22,252 bases of DNA. It comes from an uncultured Bacilli bacterium (GTDB lineage Bacteria > Bacillota_I > Bacilli_A > ML615J-28 > CAG-313). Shown piece by piece: positions 1-8,277 of this stretch. The stretch covers positions 1-22,252 of the forward strand of contig CAJGDR010000006.1 in NCBI GenBank assembly GCA_904502205.1, read 5' to 3'. The notes under the pieces are model-generated. The model worked only from the letters and a program-made list of their open reading frames with translations, was not told where the DNA came from and ran no database searches. Both the position numbers and the translations under genes were made by a program. Position 1 is the stretch's first letter; the number at the start of each line of letters is the position of its first letter.

Positions 1-9
1 GAGGTTATT

Positions 10-276
10 ATGCAAGTATTACCAAGAATATTACCTATAAATGAACTTAAGAATACAGCAAATATTTCTAAAATATGTAAAGAAAGTGAAACACCAATTG
101 TAATAACTAAAAATGGTTACAGTGATATGGTTCTTATGAGCATTGAGTTATACGAACAAACTATTGCAAAAATGCAAGCAGCCATTTTAATAAATGAAGC
201 ACTTAATGATCCAGAAAGAAACAAAGAAAAAGTTGAATTAGATTCATTTATTAAAGGAATAATTAATAATGGATAA
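10..276 (+). CDS. Phd/YefM-family antitoxin
   Basis: 88-residue protein that looks like a type II antitoxin of the Phd/YefM family. The N-terminal part (about residues 5-50) has the family layout: a short segment before 'NELKNTANISKICKES', then 'TPIVITKNGYSDMVLMS', the beta-strand region that in YefM reads as a 'P.v.ItknG...vvl' motif. The C-terminal third is charged and helical, as expected for the toxin-binding tail. A GAGG ribosome binding site lies at the very first bases of the window, five bases before the ATG, so this start is credible and the gene appears complete. The family normally binds its own promoter and neutralises a RelE/ParE toxin encoded just downstream. Here the downstream partner overlaps this gene's end but is broken, so the antitoxin looks orphaned. 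Family is clear; which toxin subtype it paired with is not. Confidence 0.8.
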   Translation: MQVLPRILPINELKNTANISKICKESETPIVITKNGYSDMVLMSIELYEQTIAKMQAAILINEALNDPERNKEKVELDSFIKGIINNG

Positions 277-443
277 AAAATATAATATTATAATTGAAAA
301 ATATGCACAAAAAGATCTAGAATCAATTTATAACAATATCTGTTAAAAATTTAGTGAATAAAGAAGAAGCAATTAAATTGTTAAATAAAATTAATGAATA
401 ATTTATAAACAACAATGTCGTGAACGTATATCATATAAACTAA
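269..443 (+). pseudogene. Remnant of a RelE/ParE-like toxin gene
   Basis: An ATG at 269 overlaps the last codons of the antitoxin gene, the usual arrangement of a YefM-RelE/ParE pair. It encodes MDKKYNIIIEKYAQKDLESIYN, which resembles the toxin N-terminus (strand, then 'A..DL..Iy.Yi' helix), but the frame stops at TAA 344-346 after 25 codons. Reading resumes in another frame from about 348 (NLVNKEEAIKLLNKINE), stops at 399-401, and a further in-frame scrap (NVVNVYHIN) ends at 443. The alignment of these fragments with one ancestral toxin is inferred from pattern, not from a search. At least one frameshift and one stop are needed, so the toxin should be inactive. Confidence 0.55.
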
Positions 444-484
444 AGTTTAGTAAAGCAAATAAAAAAAGATATGAGAGTGATAAT

Positions 485-1489
485 ATGAAGAAAATATTGA
501 TGATTACAACAGGTGGTACTATCGCATCGATCGAAACTATTGGAGGATTAAATCCAGGTCTTAGTGGAGAACAATTAATTGAGTTTTTACCTAATATTAA
601 AAATATTTGTACGGTTGATGTAAAAACATTATTTAGTATTGATAGCACGAATATATATTATAAACATTGGTTAAAAATAGCAGAAGAAATAAGAAATAAC
701 TATGACAATTATGATGGCTTTGTTATTTGTCATGGTACTGATACGATGAGTTATACAGCTAGTGCATTATCTTATTTGATACAAAATTCGAAAAAACCAA
801 TTGTTTTAACAGGATCACAAAAACCAATTAATTTAGATGTTTCTGATGCTAAAACCAATTTATATGATAGTTTTACATATGCATGTGATGAAAAATCATC
901 AGGTGTAGTTATAATTTTTAATGGAAATGTTATTCTTGGAACACGTGCAAGAAAGGTTAGAACAAAGTCTTTTGATGCTTTTAGTAGTATCGATTATCCA
1001 AAAATTGCGATCGTTAAAGACGGTCATGTAATATCCTATATTACTGATTTAAACAAAGATACAGTATTTTATGACACATTAAATCCAAGTATCGGTTTAA
1101 TGAAACTAATTCCATCAGCGAATGAAGAGTTATTAGAATATATGTTAGAGAAGTTTGATGGGCTTGTTATTGAGTCATTTGGTGTTGGTGGATTACCTAA
1201 TTATGAAGGTAATAAGTATAATGAAATAATAAAAAAATATACTAAACTTGGTAAAATAATTGTTATGACAACACAAGTTCCAAATGAAGGAAGTGATATT
1301 GCAATATACCAAGTTGGTCATTTTTTAAAGGAAAATACGAATGTTTTAGAAGCTTATGATATGACAACAGAAGCGGTAGTAACAAAGCTAATGTGGATAC
1401 TTGGAATTACTAATAATATAGAGAAAATTAGAGAATTGTTTTATACAACTATTAGTAATGATATCTTATTTAAAAGAGATTTTAAGTAG
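485..1489 (+). CDS. ansA: Type I L-asparaginase
   Basis: 334-residue cytoplasmic asparaginase that hydrolyses L-asparagine to aspartate and ammonia. Both family signatures are present: the N-terminal catalytic-threonine motif TTGGTIAS (T12 is the likely nucleophile) and HGTDTM at residues 83-88 with the second catalytic T85-D86 pair. A lysine in ARKVRTKSFDAF (K157 by alignment to E. coli AnsA) completes the usual set. There is no signal peptide and the length matches the type I (cytoplasmic) group rather than the secreted type II. The start at 485 is preceded by a weak GAGAG at 473-477. The gene lies between a decayed toxin and a vitamin-type transporter subunit, with no clear promoter of its own. 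Aspartate made here could feed four-carbon dicarboxylate metabolism encoded downstream, but a terminator separates the two, so that link is speculative. A glutaminase side activity cannot be excluded. Confidence 0.88.
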   Translation: MKKILMITTGGTIASIETIGGLNPGLSGEQLIEFLPNIKNICTVDVKTLFSIDSTNIYYKHWLKIAEEIRNNYDNYDGFVICHGTDTMSYTASALSYLIQNSKKPIVLTGSQKPINLDVSDAKTNLYDSFTYACDEKSSGVVIIFNGNVILGTRARKVRTKSFDAFSSIDYPKIAIVKDGHVISYITDLNKDTVFYDTLNPSIGLMKLIPSANEELLEYMLEKFDGLVIESFGVGGLPNYEGNKYNEIIKKYTKLGKIIVMTTQVPNEGSDIAIYQVGHFLKENTNVLEAYDMTTEAVVTKLMWILGITNNIEKIRELFYTTISNDILFKRDFK

Positions 1490-1550
1490 GAAATAATTGC
1501 AAAACTAAATATTTTGATTCAATCTAGTTGTAGAAAGAAAGGTAATAAAA

Positions 1551-2084
1551 ATGAGTAAAAATAAAGAGATTTTTCGAATAACTTTTTCAGCAATATTTTT
1601 ATCTTTAGCATATGTGTTGCCGTTTCTAACTGGTCAAATTCCACAAATAGGTTCAATGCTTTGTCCTATGCATATACCAGTATTACTTTGTGGTTTTATA
1701 TGTGGTTGGAAGTACGGATTTATTGTTGGATTTGTCGCACCACTTTTTAGATCATTTACACTTGGGATGCCACCTTTGTTTCCAACAGCAATATGTATGT
1801 CATTAGAACTTGCAGCATATGGTGCGGTGTTTGGTATTATGTATCAATTATTACCTAAAAAAGAACTTTATATTTATCCGGCATTATTAATTGCAATGAT
1901 TCTAGGTAGAGTGATTTGGGGAACATCAATGTTTTGTTTTTTAGGATTTGATGTAAATCAGTTTGGAATATCGACATTTTGGATGGGAGCTTTTGTAAAT
2001 GCATTGCCGGGAATTGTTATTCAAATTATCTTTATTCCTTTAATAATTATGGCATTTAATAGGTTAACAAAGCATAATAATTAA
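1551..2084 (+). CDS. ECF-transporter substrate-binding (S) component, substrate unknown
   Basis: 177-residue hydrophobic protein with about six predicted membrane segments. It has features of energy-coupling-factor S components: an N-terminal 'ITFSAIFLSLAYVLPFLTG' helix and a conserved central stretch 'MLCPMHIPVLLCGFICGWKYGFIVGFVAPLFRS' followed by 'GMPPLFPTAICMSLELAAYG'. This pattern is common in Firmicutes proteins annotated only as ECF S components. Such proteins bind a vitamin or similar micronutrient and work with a shared EcfA-EcfA'-EcfT module encoded elsewhere; no such module is in this window, as expected for a group II system. An AAAGG site upstream of the ATG supports the start. 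The last codons are followed within 20 bases by a strong terminator. The substrate cannot be assigned from what I can see. Confidence 0.75.
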   Translation: MSKNKEIFRITFSAIFLSLAYVLPFLTGQIPQIGSMLCPMHIPVLLCGFICGWKYGFIVGFVAPLFRSFTLGMPPLFPTAICMSLELAAYGAVFGIMYQLLPKKELYIYPALLIAMILGRVIWGTSMFCFLGFDVNQFGISTFWMGAFVNALPGIVIQIIFIPLIIMAFNRLTKHNN

Positions 2085-2100
2085 TACTTGAATTGATTGA

Positions 2101-2138
2101 AAAACAATAAGTTTAACTACTTATTGTTTTTTTATTTT
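2101..2138 (+). terminator. Rho-independent terminator after the ECF gene
   Basis: Perfect 12-bp inverted repeat AAAACAATAAGT / ACTTATTGTTTT (2101-2112 and 2119-2130) with a 6-base loop, running into a T-rich tract. It separates the asparaginase/ECF genes from the dicarboxylate operon. The stem is AT-rich and could also act in the reverse direction, though no - strand gene is evident. Confidence 0.8.
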
Positions 2139-2212
2139 ACAAAGATATGACTAGATAAAATAAAAAAATGGTAAATATTACAAAAAATAAGTATTTATAT
2201 AGATTTTAAAAC

Positions 2213-2228
2213 AATTTTGTGATATAAT
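2213..2228 (+). promoter_or_regulatory. Extended -10 promoter of the dicarboxylate/Hdr-Flx operon
   Basis: A consensus TATAAT at 2223-2228 preceded by TG with one base between (TGaTATAAT) forms an extended -10 element. No good -35 hexamer is visible at the usual distance. Transcription from about 2235 would give a leader of some 75-80 bases before the first start codon. The nine bases immediately upstream, AATTTTGTG, recur at the hydrogenase promoter at 14902-14910. Confidence 0.65.
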
Positions 2229-2311
2229 AAGAATAAAATCGGGGTAGAATGAACTGTTTTGAAAAAAACACATAAAACTTGAAAAATACGATTTAAAAGG
2301 AGACTTTAAAT

Positions 2312-3253
2312 ATGAATAAAATTACGGTTATTGGTTCGGGAAATGTTGGATCAACAATTGCTTACACTCTTACTGTTATGGGAATAGCGTCTGAAATTGT
2401 TATCATTGATGTTAACGAACAAAAATCTTTAGGAGAAGCATTGGATATTAGACAAGGTATTCCATTCTATAATTCAGCCAATGTTTATGCAGGTTCATAT
2501 GCTAATGCAGAAGGTTCTGATATTGTTATCATCACATCTGGAGTTGCAAGAAAACCAGGTCAATCAAGACTTGATCTTGCACAATGTAATGTTGACATTA
2601 TTAAAAGCGTAGCAGACAAAATTGTGCCTGTTGCTCCGGAAGCAACTTATATTATTGTAAGTAATCCAGTTGATATTTTAACTTATGTATTCTTAAAACA
2701 TACTGGTTTACCACAAGAACGCGTTATTGGTTCAGGAACAATACTTGATACTGCAAGACTTCGTGCAAGAATTTCTGAGTATTTTTCAGTAAACCAAAAA
2801 AATGTTCACGCTTATGTTTTTGGTGAACATGGTGACACAGCATTTGTTCCATGGTCATTTGCTAACATTTCAAATGTACCAATTGAAAATTATGCTGATG
2901 CTATTACAACAGATGTAAAATATCCTGAATTTAACAAAGAAGAAATTGAAAATTATGTAAGAAAATCTGGATCAAGAGTTATCCAACGTAAAGGTGCGAC
3001 ATTCTATGCTGTATCAATGTCTGTATGTCACTTATGTAAATGTATTTTAAGTGGTATTGATACAACATTAACTGTTTCAACATTAATGAACGGTGAGTAT
3101 GGCATCGAAGATGTTTGTCTTAGTGTATTAAATGTAGTTGGTGAAAAAGGTGCTCATAGCAAAATTATGTTACCACTTAATGAAGAAGAACAAGAAGCTT
3201 TACACCATAGTGCCAATGTCTTAAAAGACTTAATTAAAAATTTAAATATTTAA
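2312..3253 (+). CDS. LDH-family NAD-dependent dehydrogenase, probable malate dehydrogenase
   Basis: 313-residue enzyme of the lactate/malate dehydrogenase family; the overall sequence is LDH-like. Visible features are the NAD-binding GSGNVGS (8-14), catalytic R86 in the mobile loop, N118 in SNPVD, the D146/R149 pair in LDTAR and the catalytic histidine in GEHGD (H173). In place of the LDH loop 'NQKPGETR' it reads 'ARKPGQSR', putting arginine (R80) where LDH has the specificity glutamine (Q102 in Bacillus numbering). Arginine there selects oxaloacetate/malate, and Q102R converts Bacillus LDH into a malate dehydrogenase (established work). The threonine in KGATFY is still LDH-like. It is first in the operon, 22 bases before fumarase, which also favours malate. 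A routine homology search would probably call it L-lactate dehydrogenase. AAAAGGAG (2295-2302) supports the start. Confidence 0.85.
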   Translation: MNKITVIGSGNVGSTIAYTLTVMGIASEIVIIDVNEQKSLGEALDIRQGIPFYNSANVYAGSYANAEGSDIVIITSGVARKPGQSRLDLAQCNVDIIKSVADKIVPVAPEATYIIVSNPVDILTYVFLKHTGLPQERVIGSGTILDTARLRARISEYFSVNQKNVHAYVFGEHGDTAFVPWSFANISNVPIENYADAITTDVKYPEFNKEEIENYVRKSGSRVIQRKGATFYAVSMSVCHLCKCILSGIDTTLTVSTLMNGEYGIEDVCLSVLNVVGEKGAHSKIMLPLNEEEQEALHHSANVLKDLIKNLNI

Positions 3254-3275
3254 TAATAGAGAGGAAATTAATAAT

Positions 3276-4652
3276 ATGAAATATCGTATCGAACATGATT
3301 CAATGGGAGAAGTAAAAGTCCCTGCAGACAAACTTTGGGCTGCTCAAACTCAAAGAAGTCAACAAAATTTTGAAATTGGTGTTGGTATTGAAACAATGCC
3401 AGCTGAAATTATTAATGCATTTGGTATCTTAAAAAAAGCTGCTGCAATCACTAATAATGTATTACGTCCAGAAAAAATGACTAATGAAAAACTTGAAGCT
3501 ATCAAAGCTGCTTGTGATGAAATTACAGCTGGTAAGCTAAACGATAATTTCCCACTTGTTGTATGGCAAACAGGTTCTGGTACTCAATCAAACATGAATG
3601 CAAACGAAGTTATTGCTAACAGAGGTAACCAAATTTTAGAAAAAACATTACTTCATCCAAATGATGATGTTAACATGAGCCAATCTTCTAACGATACATT
3701 CCCAACTGCAATGCACATTGCTGCTGTTCTTACTTTAGAAGACAAATTAATTCCAGCTGTTGAAGAATTAGTTGCTACTTTCAAAAGATTAGAAGAAGAA
3801 AATGAAGGTATTGTTAAGAGTGGTAGAACTCACTTACAAGACGCTACACCTATTAAATTCAGTCAAGAAATTAGTGGATGGCGTTCAAGCTTAGAAAAAG
3901 ATTTAGAATTAATCAAACGTTCAATTGAACCATTATATGAACTTGCATTAGGTGGTACTGCAGTAGGTACAGGATTAAATGCTCCAGCTCAATTTGCTGA
4001 ACTTGTAGCTGAAACTGTTGCTAAACTTACAAATAAACCATTTATCACTGCATCAAATAAATTCCATGCACTTACTTCTAAAGATGAATTAGTATTTGCA
4101 CACGGAGCTATTAAAGCTTTAGCTTGTGATATGATGAAAATCGCTAATGACGTTCGTTGGTTAGCATCAGGTCCAAGAGATGGTTTAGGAGAAATCTTTA
4201 TTCCAGAAAATGAACCAGGTTCATCAATTATGCCAGGTAAAGTAAACCCAACACAATGTGAAGCTGTAACAATGGTTGCTGTTCAAGTAATGGGTAACGA
4301 TGTTGCTGTTGGATTAGCTGCATCTCAAGGTAACTTTGAACTTAACGTATTCATGCCTGTTTGTATTTATAATTTCTTACAATCAGCAAGATTATTAGCA
4401 GAAGCAATTCGTTCATTCAATAAAAACTGTGCAGTTGGTATTAAAGCTAACAAAGAAAAAATGCATCACAATTTACATAACTCATTAATGTTAGTTACTG
4501 CATTAAACCCATATATTGGTTATGAAAATGCTGCTAAAACTGCTAAAAAAGCATACAAAGATAATATCTCACTTAAGGAAGCTTGCGTTCAATTAGGATT
4601 CTTAACTCCTGAAAAATTTGACGAAGTATTCCACCCTGAAAAAATGGCTTAA
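3276..4652 (+). CDS. fumC: Class II fumarate hydratase (fumarase C)
   Basis: 458-residue class II, cluster-free fumarase interconverting malate and fumarate in the cytoplasm. The full set of superfamily motifs is present: GSGTQSNMN (100-108), [10 protein letters not shown] (135-144), [10 protein letters not shown] (183-192, with the histidine equivalent to E. coli H188) and the signature [11 protein letters not shown] (315-325). '[15 protein letters not shown]' and 'LQDATP' favour fumarase over aspartate ammonia-lyase of the same superfamily. Length matches the family. It lies between the dehydrogenase and the Hdr genes with gaps of 22 and 14 bases, so it is cotranscribed. In context it probably runs in the malate-to-fumarate direction, supplying the reductase at the operon's far end. 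The choice of the iron-sulfur-free class II enzyme is unremarkable. GAGAGG-type site precedes the ATG. Confidence 0.95.
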   Translation: MKYRIEHDSMGEVKVPADKLWAAQTQRSQQNFEIGVGIETMPAEIINAFGILKKAAAITNNVLRPEKMTNEKLEAIKAACDEITAGKLNDNFPLVVWQTGSGTQSNMNANEVIANRGNQILEKTLLHPNDDVNMSQSSNDTFPTAMHIAAVLTLEDKLIPAVEELVATFKRLEEENEGIVKSGRTHLQDATPIKFSQEISGWRSSLEKDLELIKRSIEPLYELALGGTAVGTGLNAPAQFAELVAETVAKLTNKPFITASNKFHALTSKDELVFAHGAIKALACDMMKIANDVRWLASGPRDGLGEIFIPENEPGSSIMPGKVNPTQCEAVTMVAVQVMGNDVAVGLAASQGNFELNVFMPVCIYNFLQSARLLAEAIRSFNKNCAVGIKANKEKMHHNLHNSLMLVTALNPYIGYENAAKTAKKAYKDNISLKEACVQLGFLTPEKFDEVFHPEKMA

Positions 4653-4666
4653 ATCGGAGGATAGAA

Positions 4667-5458
4667 ATGAAGGTTAGTTTTTTCCCAGGATGTACTCTAA
4701 AAAACAAAGCTAAAGATTTAGAAGTTTATGCTTATAAATCTGCTGAAGCTTTAGGAGTAACTCTTGAAGAAATTGAAAATTGGCAATGTTGTGGAGGCGT
4801 TTTTACAACAGATCGAAATGAAGTAGCTACTAAACTATCTTCAGTTCGTATCTTAAAAGAAGCATCAAGTAAAGAACAACCTCTTGTAACAGTGTGCTCT
4901 GCATGTCACAATGTAGTTAAACAAACAAATCATGCCATACAAAATGATGCTGAATTTGCTGATAAAGTAAATCGTTATATGGCAGAAGATGGTGGATATT
5001 TTGGTGAAGCTAAAGTTTACCATTATCTTGAAATGTTACGTGATTTAGTTGGTTTTGATACTTTAAAAGAAAAAGTAAAGAATCCACTTACTGGTAAAAA
5101 AATTGCTGCTTATTATGGCTGCTTACTTTTAAGACCAAATGGAGTTATGAAAATGGATGATCCAGAAAATCCAACAATTATGGAAAACTTCATTAAAGCT
5201 TTAGGCGCAGAACCAGTTGTATATGCTAAACGTAATGAATGTTGTGGTGGATATGTAAGTTTTGAAAGCAAAGATTTAGCGAAAAAATGCAGCAATGATG
5301 TTGTAGAAAACGCTAAAGCTAACGGTGCTGAAATTATTATTACAGCTTGTCCACTATGTAAATATAATCTTGTTAAACACGGTGCTGATGTAAAAGTAGT
5401 ATACTTTACTGAACTTTTAGCAGAAGCATTAGGTGTAAAGGAGGATATCTGTGAGTAA
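4667..5458 (+). CDS. hdrB: Heterodisulfide reductase subunit B-like protein (two CCG domains)
   Basis: 263-residue HdrB homologue. Both CCG (DUF224) repeats keep all five cysteines: C9, C41-C42, C77, C80 in the first and C152, C192-C193, C228, C231 in the second. In methanogen HdrB these bind two non-cubane [4Fe-4S] clusters at which a disulfide is reduced. It should be soluble and form a subcomplex with HdrC, encoded immediately downstream and overlapping by 8 bases. Bacteria lack the methanogen substrate CoM-S-S-CoB, so the acceptor must differ. Given the fumarate reductase-like pair in the same operon, HdrB may hand electrons to it, directly or through a thiol. In methanogen thiol:fumarate reductase such a CCG region is fused to the iron-sulfur subunit. 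The CGGAGGAT site before ATG 4667 is strong. Confidence 0.9.
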   Translation: MKVSFFPGCTLKNKAKDLEVYAYKSAEALGVTLEEIENWQCCGGVFTTDRNEVATKLSSVRILKEASSKEQPLVTVCSACHNVVKQTNHAIQNDAEFADKVNRYMAEDGGYFGEAKVYHYLEMLRDLVGFDTLKEKVKNPLTGKKIAAYYGCLLLRPNGVMKMDDPENPTIMENFIKALGAEPVVYAKRNECCGGYVSFESKDLAKKCSNDVVENAKANGAEIIITACPLCKYNLVKHGADVKVVYFTELLAEALGVKEDICE

Positions 5459-5843
5459 TAGTAATAAATATCTTCAAGAAGAATTAATCCGCCAAAGCGG
5501 TGTTAATCCTAAAAAATGTATGAAATGTGGTAAATGTTCTGCAACATGTCCTGCATATGATGAAATGGAATACCATCCTCATCAATTTGTAAGCATGATT
5601 GAAAATGGCGATATTGAACCACTTTTAAAATCTGAATCATTATATAAATGCTTATCATGTTTTGCTTGTGTTGATAGATGTCCAAGAAACGTTCAACCTG
5701 CTAAATTAGTTGAAGCTGTTCGTTTAGCAGCAATTAGAAAACAAGGTCAAAACAGATTAACTGCTAATGATGTTGAACAATTCTTAGATGAGGATGTTCC
5801 ACAACAATTATTAGTAAGTGCATTTAGAAAATATAGTAAGTAA
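5451..5843 (+). CDS. hdrC: Heterodisulfide reductase subunit C-like ferredoxin protein
   Basis: 130-residue HdrC homologue with two CX2CX2CX3C motifs (C23, C26, C29, C33 and C67, C70, C73, C77), each followed by proline, binding two [4Fe-4S] clusters. HdrC carries electrons from HdrA to HdrB. Translation starts at GTG 5451, six bases after a perfect AAGGAGG (5438-5444) located inside the end of hdrB, and the coding regions overlap by 8 bases, suggesting translational coupling and equal stoichiometry. There are no membrane segments, so this is the soluble HdrABC type rather than the membrane-bound HdrDE type. The sequence YHPHQFVSMIENGD between the clusters is typical of the family. Confidence 0.9.
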   Translation: MSNSNKYLQEELIRQSGVNPKKCMKCGKCSATCPAYDEMEYHPHQFVSMIENGDIEPLLKSESLYKCLSCFACVDRCPRNVQPAKLVEAVRLAAIRKQGQNRLTANDVEQFLDEDVPQQLLVSAFRKYSK

Positions 5844-5857
5844 GGAGGAAAAGACAA

Positions 5858-7852
5858 ATGCAAAGAGTTGGTGTTTTTGTATGTTGGTGCGGAAGTAACA
5901 TTGCTGGTACAGTTGATGTTCAAAAAGTTTCAGATGCACTTAGAAATGAACCTGGTGTAGTCTTTTCTACTAATTATCAATATATGTGTTCACAAGCTGG
6001 TCAAGATATGATCATTAATGCTGTTAAAGAACACAAATTAACTGGAATCGTTGTTTGTTCATGTTCACCTCGTATGCATGAAGCTACTTTTAGAAAAACT
6101 GCTAAAGCAGCTGGTTTAAACCCATACATGGTTGAAATTGCAAACATCAGAGAACAATGTTCATGGGTACATAAAGATATTTTAACTGGTACTGAAAAAG
6201 CTATTATCCTTGGTAAAGCAGCAGTTGCTAAAGTAAATCTTAATGCTCCATTAGTTCCAGGTGAATCTCCAGTAGCTAAAAGAGCTTTAGTTATTGGTGG
6301 TGGTATTGCAGGTATTCAAACTGCATTAGATATCGCTGATGCTGGATTCGATGTAGACATCGTTGAAAAGAATCCTACAATTGGTGGTAAAATGGCTCAA
6401 CTTGATAAAACATTCCCTACACTTGACTGTGCAGCATGTATCTTAACACCTAAGATGGTTGATGTTGCTCAACATGAAAAAATCCGTATTTTCTCATTTA
6501 GTGAAGTATCTGAAATTAAAGGGTTTGTTGGTAACTTTGATGTTACTATCAAGAAAAAAGCTCGTTATGTAAAAGAAGACAAATGTACTGGATGTGGTGC
6601 ATGTGTTGAAAAATGTCCTATGAAAAAAGTTCCTAATGAATTTAACTTAGGAATGGATAAACGTAGTGCTATTTATATTCCATTTGCTCAAGCTGTTCCA
6701 AAAGTTGCAACAATTGATCCAAGTGCATGTAATATGTTAAAAAATGGTAAATGTGGACTTTGTGCAAGAGTTTGTGCAGCTGGTGCTATTGACTATACTC
6801 AAAAAGATGAATTTGTTCAAGAAAAATATGGTGCTATCGTTGTAGCAACTGGTTTCAACCCTATTAGTATGGACAAATTTGATGAATATGCTTACAATCA
6901 ATCAAAAGACGTTATTACTTCTTTAGAATTCGAACGTTTAACAAATGCTGCTGGTCCAACTGCTGGTCACTTAGAAAGACCATCAGATGGTAAAAAACCT
7001 AAAACAATCGTATTTGTACAATGTGTTGGTTCAAGATGTAGTGCATGTTCTGAAAAAGGAAAAGAATACTGTTCAAAAATTTGTTGTATGTACACAGCTA
7101 AACATGCTATGCTTACAAAAGACAAATACCCAGACACAGATGTTTATGTATTCTACATTGATGTAAGAACTCCTGGTAAGAACTTTGATGAATTCTATCG
7201 CCGTGCTGTTGAAGAATATGGTGTTAAATACATTAAAGGTATGGTAGGAAAAGTTACTCCTGAAAATGGAAAACTTAAAGTTCAAGCATCTGATTTAATT
7301 TTAAATAAACAACTTCATATCGATGCTGACCTTGTTGTATTAGCGGCTGCAATTGAACCAGATAAATCTGCACGTCCTCTTGCAACAATGTTAACTGCAA
7401 GTATGGATACAAATGACTTCTTTACTGAAGCGCATCCAAAATTAAAACCTGTTGAAAGTCCTACAGCTGGTGTATTCCTTTCAGGTGCATGTCAAGGTCC
7501 AAAAGACATTCCTGAAACAGTTTCTCAAGCAAGTGCTGCAGCTGCAAAAGTTATTGCACTTCTAACTAAAGATAAACTTACTGGTAACCCATGTGTAGCA
7601 TCTTCAAATGAATTAATGTGTAATGGATGTTCAACTTGTGCTAGAGTATGTCCATATGGTGCAATTACTTATGAAGATAAAGAATTCCGTATGCCTGATA
7701 GAACAACTAAGATCCGTAGAGTTGCTAAAGTTAACCCTGCAGTTTGTCAAGGTTGTGGTGCATGTACTGTTGCATGTCCATCAGGTGCAATGGATTTAAA
7801 AGGATTCTCTAGCAATCAAATTATGGCGGAGGTAGACGCAATATGCAAGTAA
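5858..7852 (+). CDS. hdrA: Heterodisulfide reductase subunit A-like bifurcating flavoprotein
   Basis: 664 residues, the usual length of HdrA. Domains in order: an N-terminal cysteine domain (C9, C11, C44, C67, C69 region); FAD-binding Rossmann fold with GGGIAG at 147-152 followed by 'VEKNPTIGGKMAQLDKTFPTLDCAACILTPKM', a hallmark of HdrA; an inserted ferredoxin domain (C243, C246, C249, C253 and C291, C299, C302, C306); the conserved 'VQCVGSRC...YCSKICCMYTAKHA' block; and a C-terminal two-cluster ferredoxin domain (C588, C591, C594, C598 and C630, C633, C636, C640). In methanogens and in bacterial Hdr-Flx systems the HdrA FAD is the electron-bifurcating centre. The cluster ligands look complete, so nothing suggests loss of function. 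It is preceded by AAGGAGG and overlaps flxD by 10 bases. Confidence 0.93.
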   Translation: MQRVGVFVCWCGSNIAGTVDVQKVSDALRNEPGVVFSTNYQYMCSQAGQDMIINAVKEHKLTGIVVCSCSPRMHEATFRKTAKAAGLNPYMVEIANIREQCSWVHKDILTGTEKAIILGKAAVAKVNLNAPLVPGESPVAKRALVIGGGIAGIQTALDIADAGFDVDIVEKNPTIGGKMAQLDKTFPTLDCAACILTPKMVDVAQHEKIRIFSFSEVSEIKGFVGNFDVTIKKKARYVKEDKCTGCGACVEKCPMKKVPNEFNLGMDKRSAIYIPFAQAVPKVATIDPSACNMLKNGKCGLCARVCAAGAIDYTQKDEFVQEKYGAIVVATGFNPISMDKFDEYAYNQSKDVITSLEFERLTNAAGPTAGHLERPSDGKKPKTIVFVQCVGSRCSACSEKGKEYCSKICCMYTAKHAMLTKDKYPDTDVYVFYIDVRTPGKNFDEFYRRAVEEYGVKYIKGMVGKVTPENGKLKVQASDLILNKQLHIDADLVVLAAAIEPDKSARPLATMLTASMDTNDFFTEAHPKLKPVESPTAGVFLSGACQGPKDIPETVSQASAAAAKVIALLTKDKLTGNPCVASSNELMCNGCSTCARVCPYGAITYEDKEFRMPDRTTKIRRVAKVNPAVCQGCGACTVACPSGAMDLKGFSSNQIMAEVDAICK

Positions 7853-8277
7853 AAGAACATAAACCTTTAATTGTTGCTTTTTGTTGTAACTGGTGTTCTT
7901 ATGCAGGGGCAGACCTTGCTGGTAACAATCGTCTTAATTATCCAGCTGATGTTAAAATTATAAGAGTACCTTGCTCATGTCGTGTTAACCCAATGTTCAT
8001 TTTACGTGCTTTCCAAAGAGGTGCTGATGGTGTTATTATTTGTGGATGTCACCCAGGTGATTGTCACTATACATCAGGTAACTACTATACAAGAAGAAGA
8101 ATGGCATTACTTTTCTCTATGCTAGATTATCTTGGTATTGAAAAAGAAAGAACTCGTGTTGAATGGGTATCTGCAGCTGAAGGTGCAAAATTTGCTGCTA
8201 CAATGAATGAATTCGTAGCTCAAGTAACAGCTCTTGGAGAAAATAAGAGATTGGAGGATTTAAGATGCAAAAAATAA
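7843..8277 (+). CDS. flxD: MvhD/FlpD-type [2Fe-2S] electron-transfer subunit (FlxD)
   Basis: 144-residue protein of the MvhD/FlpD family, which docks on HdrA and passes electrons from the donor module to it. Conserved cysteine blocks are visible: FCCNWCSYAGAD (C14, C15, C18), VPCSCRVNP (C44, C46) and CGCHPGDCHY (C67, C69, C74). The start overlaps the end of hdrA by 10 bases behind a GGAGG site, implying coupled translation with HdrA. In methanogens MvhD joins a [NiFe] hydrogenase to Hdr; here no [NiFe] hydrogenase is present and the next three genes form an NAD(P)H-oxidising module, as in the FlxABCD-HdrABC systems of Desulfovibrio and relatives. The gene also overlaps flxC by 13 bases. Confidence 0.9.
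   Translation: MQVKEHKPLIVAFCCNWCSYAGADLAGNNRLNYPADVKIIRVPCSCRVNPMFILRAFQRGADGVIICGCHPGDCHYTSGNYYTRRRMALLFSMLDYLGIEKERTRVEWVSAAEGAKFAATMNEFVAQVTALGENKRLEDLRCKK

Noticed and set aside
403..648. 81-codon hydrophobic open frame on the - strand
   Set aside because: It covers the start of the asparaginase gene, whose catalytic motifs are in the + strand. Hydrophobicity is a by-product of AT-rich codons read in reverse.
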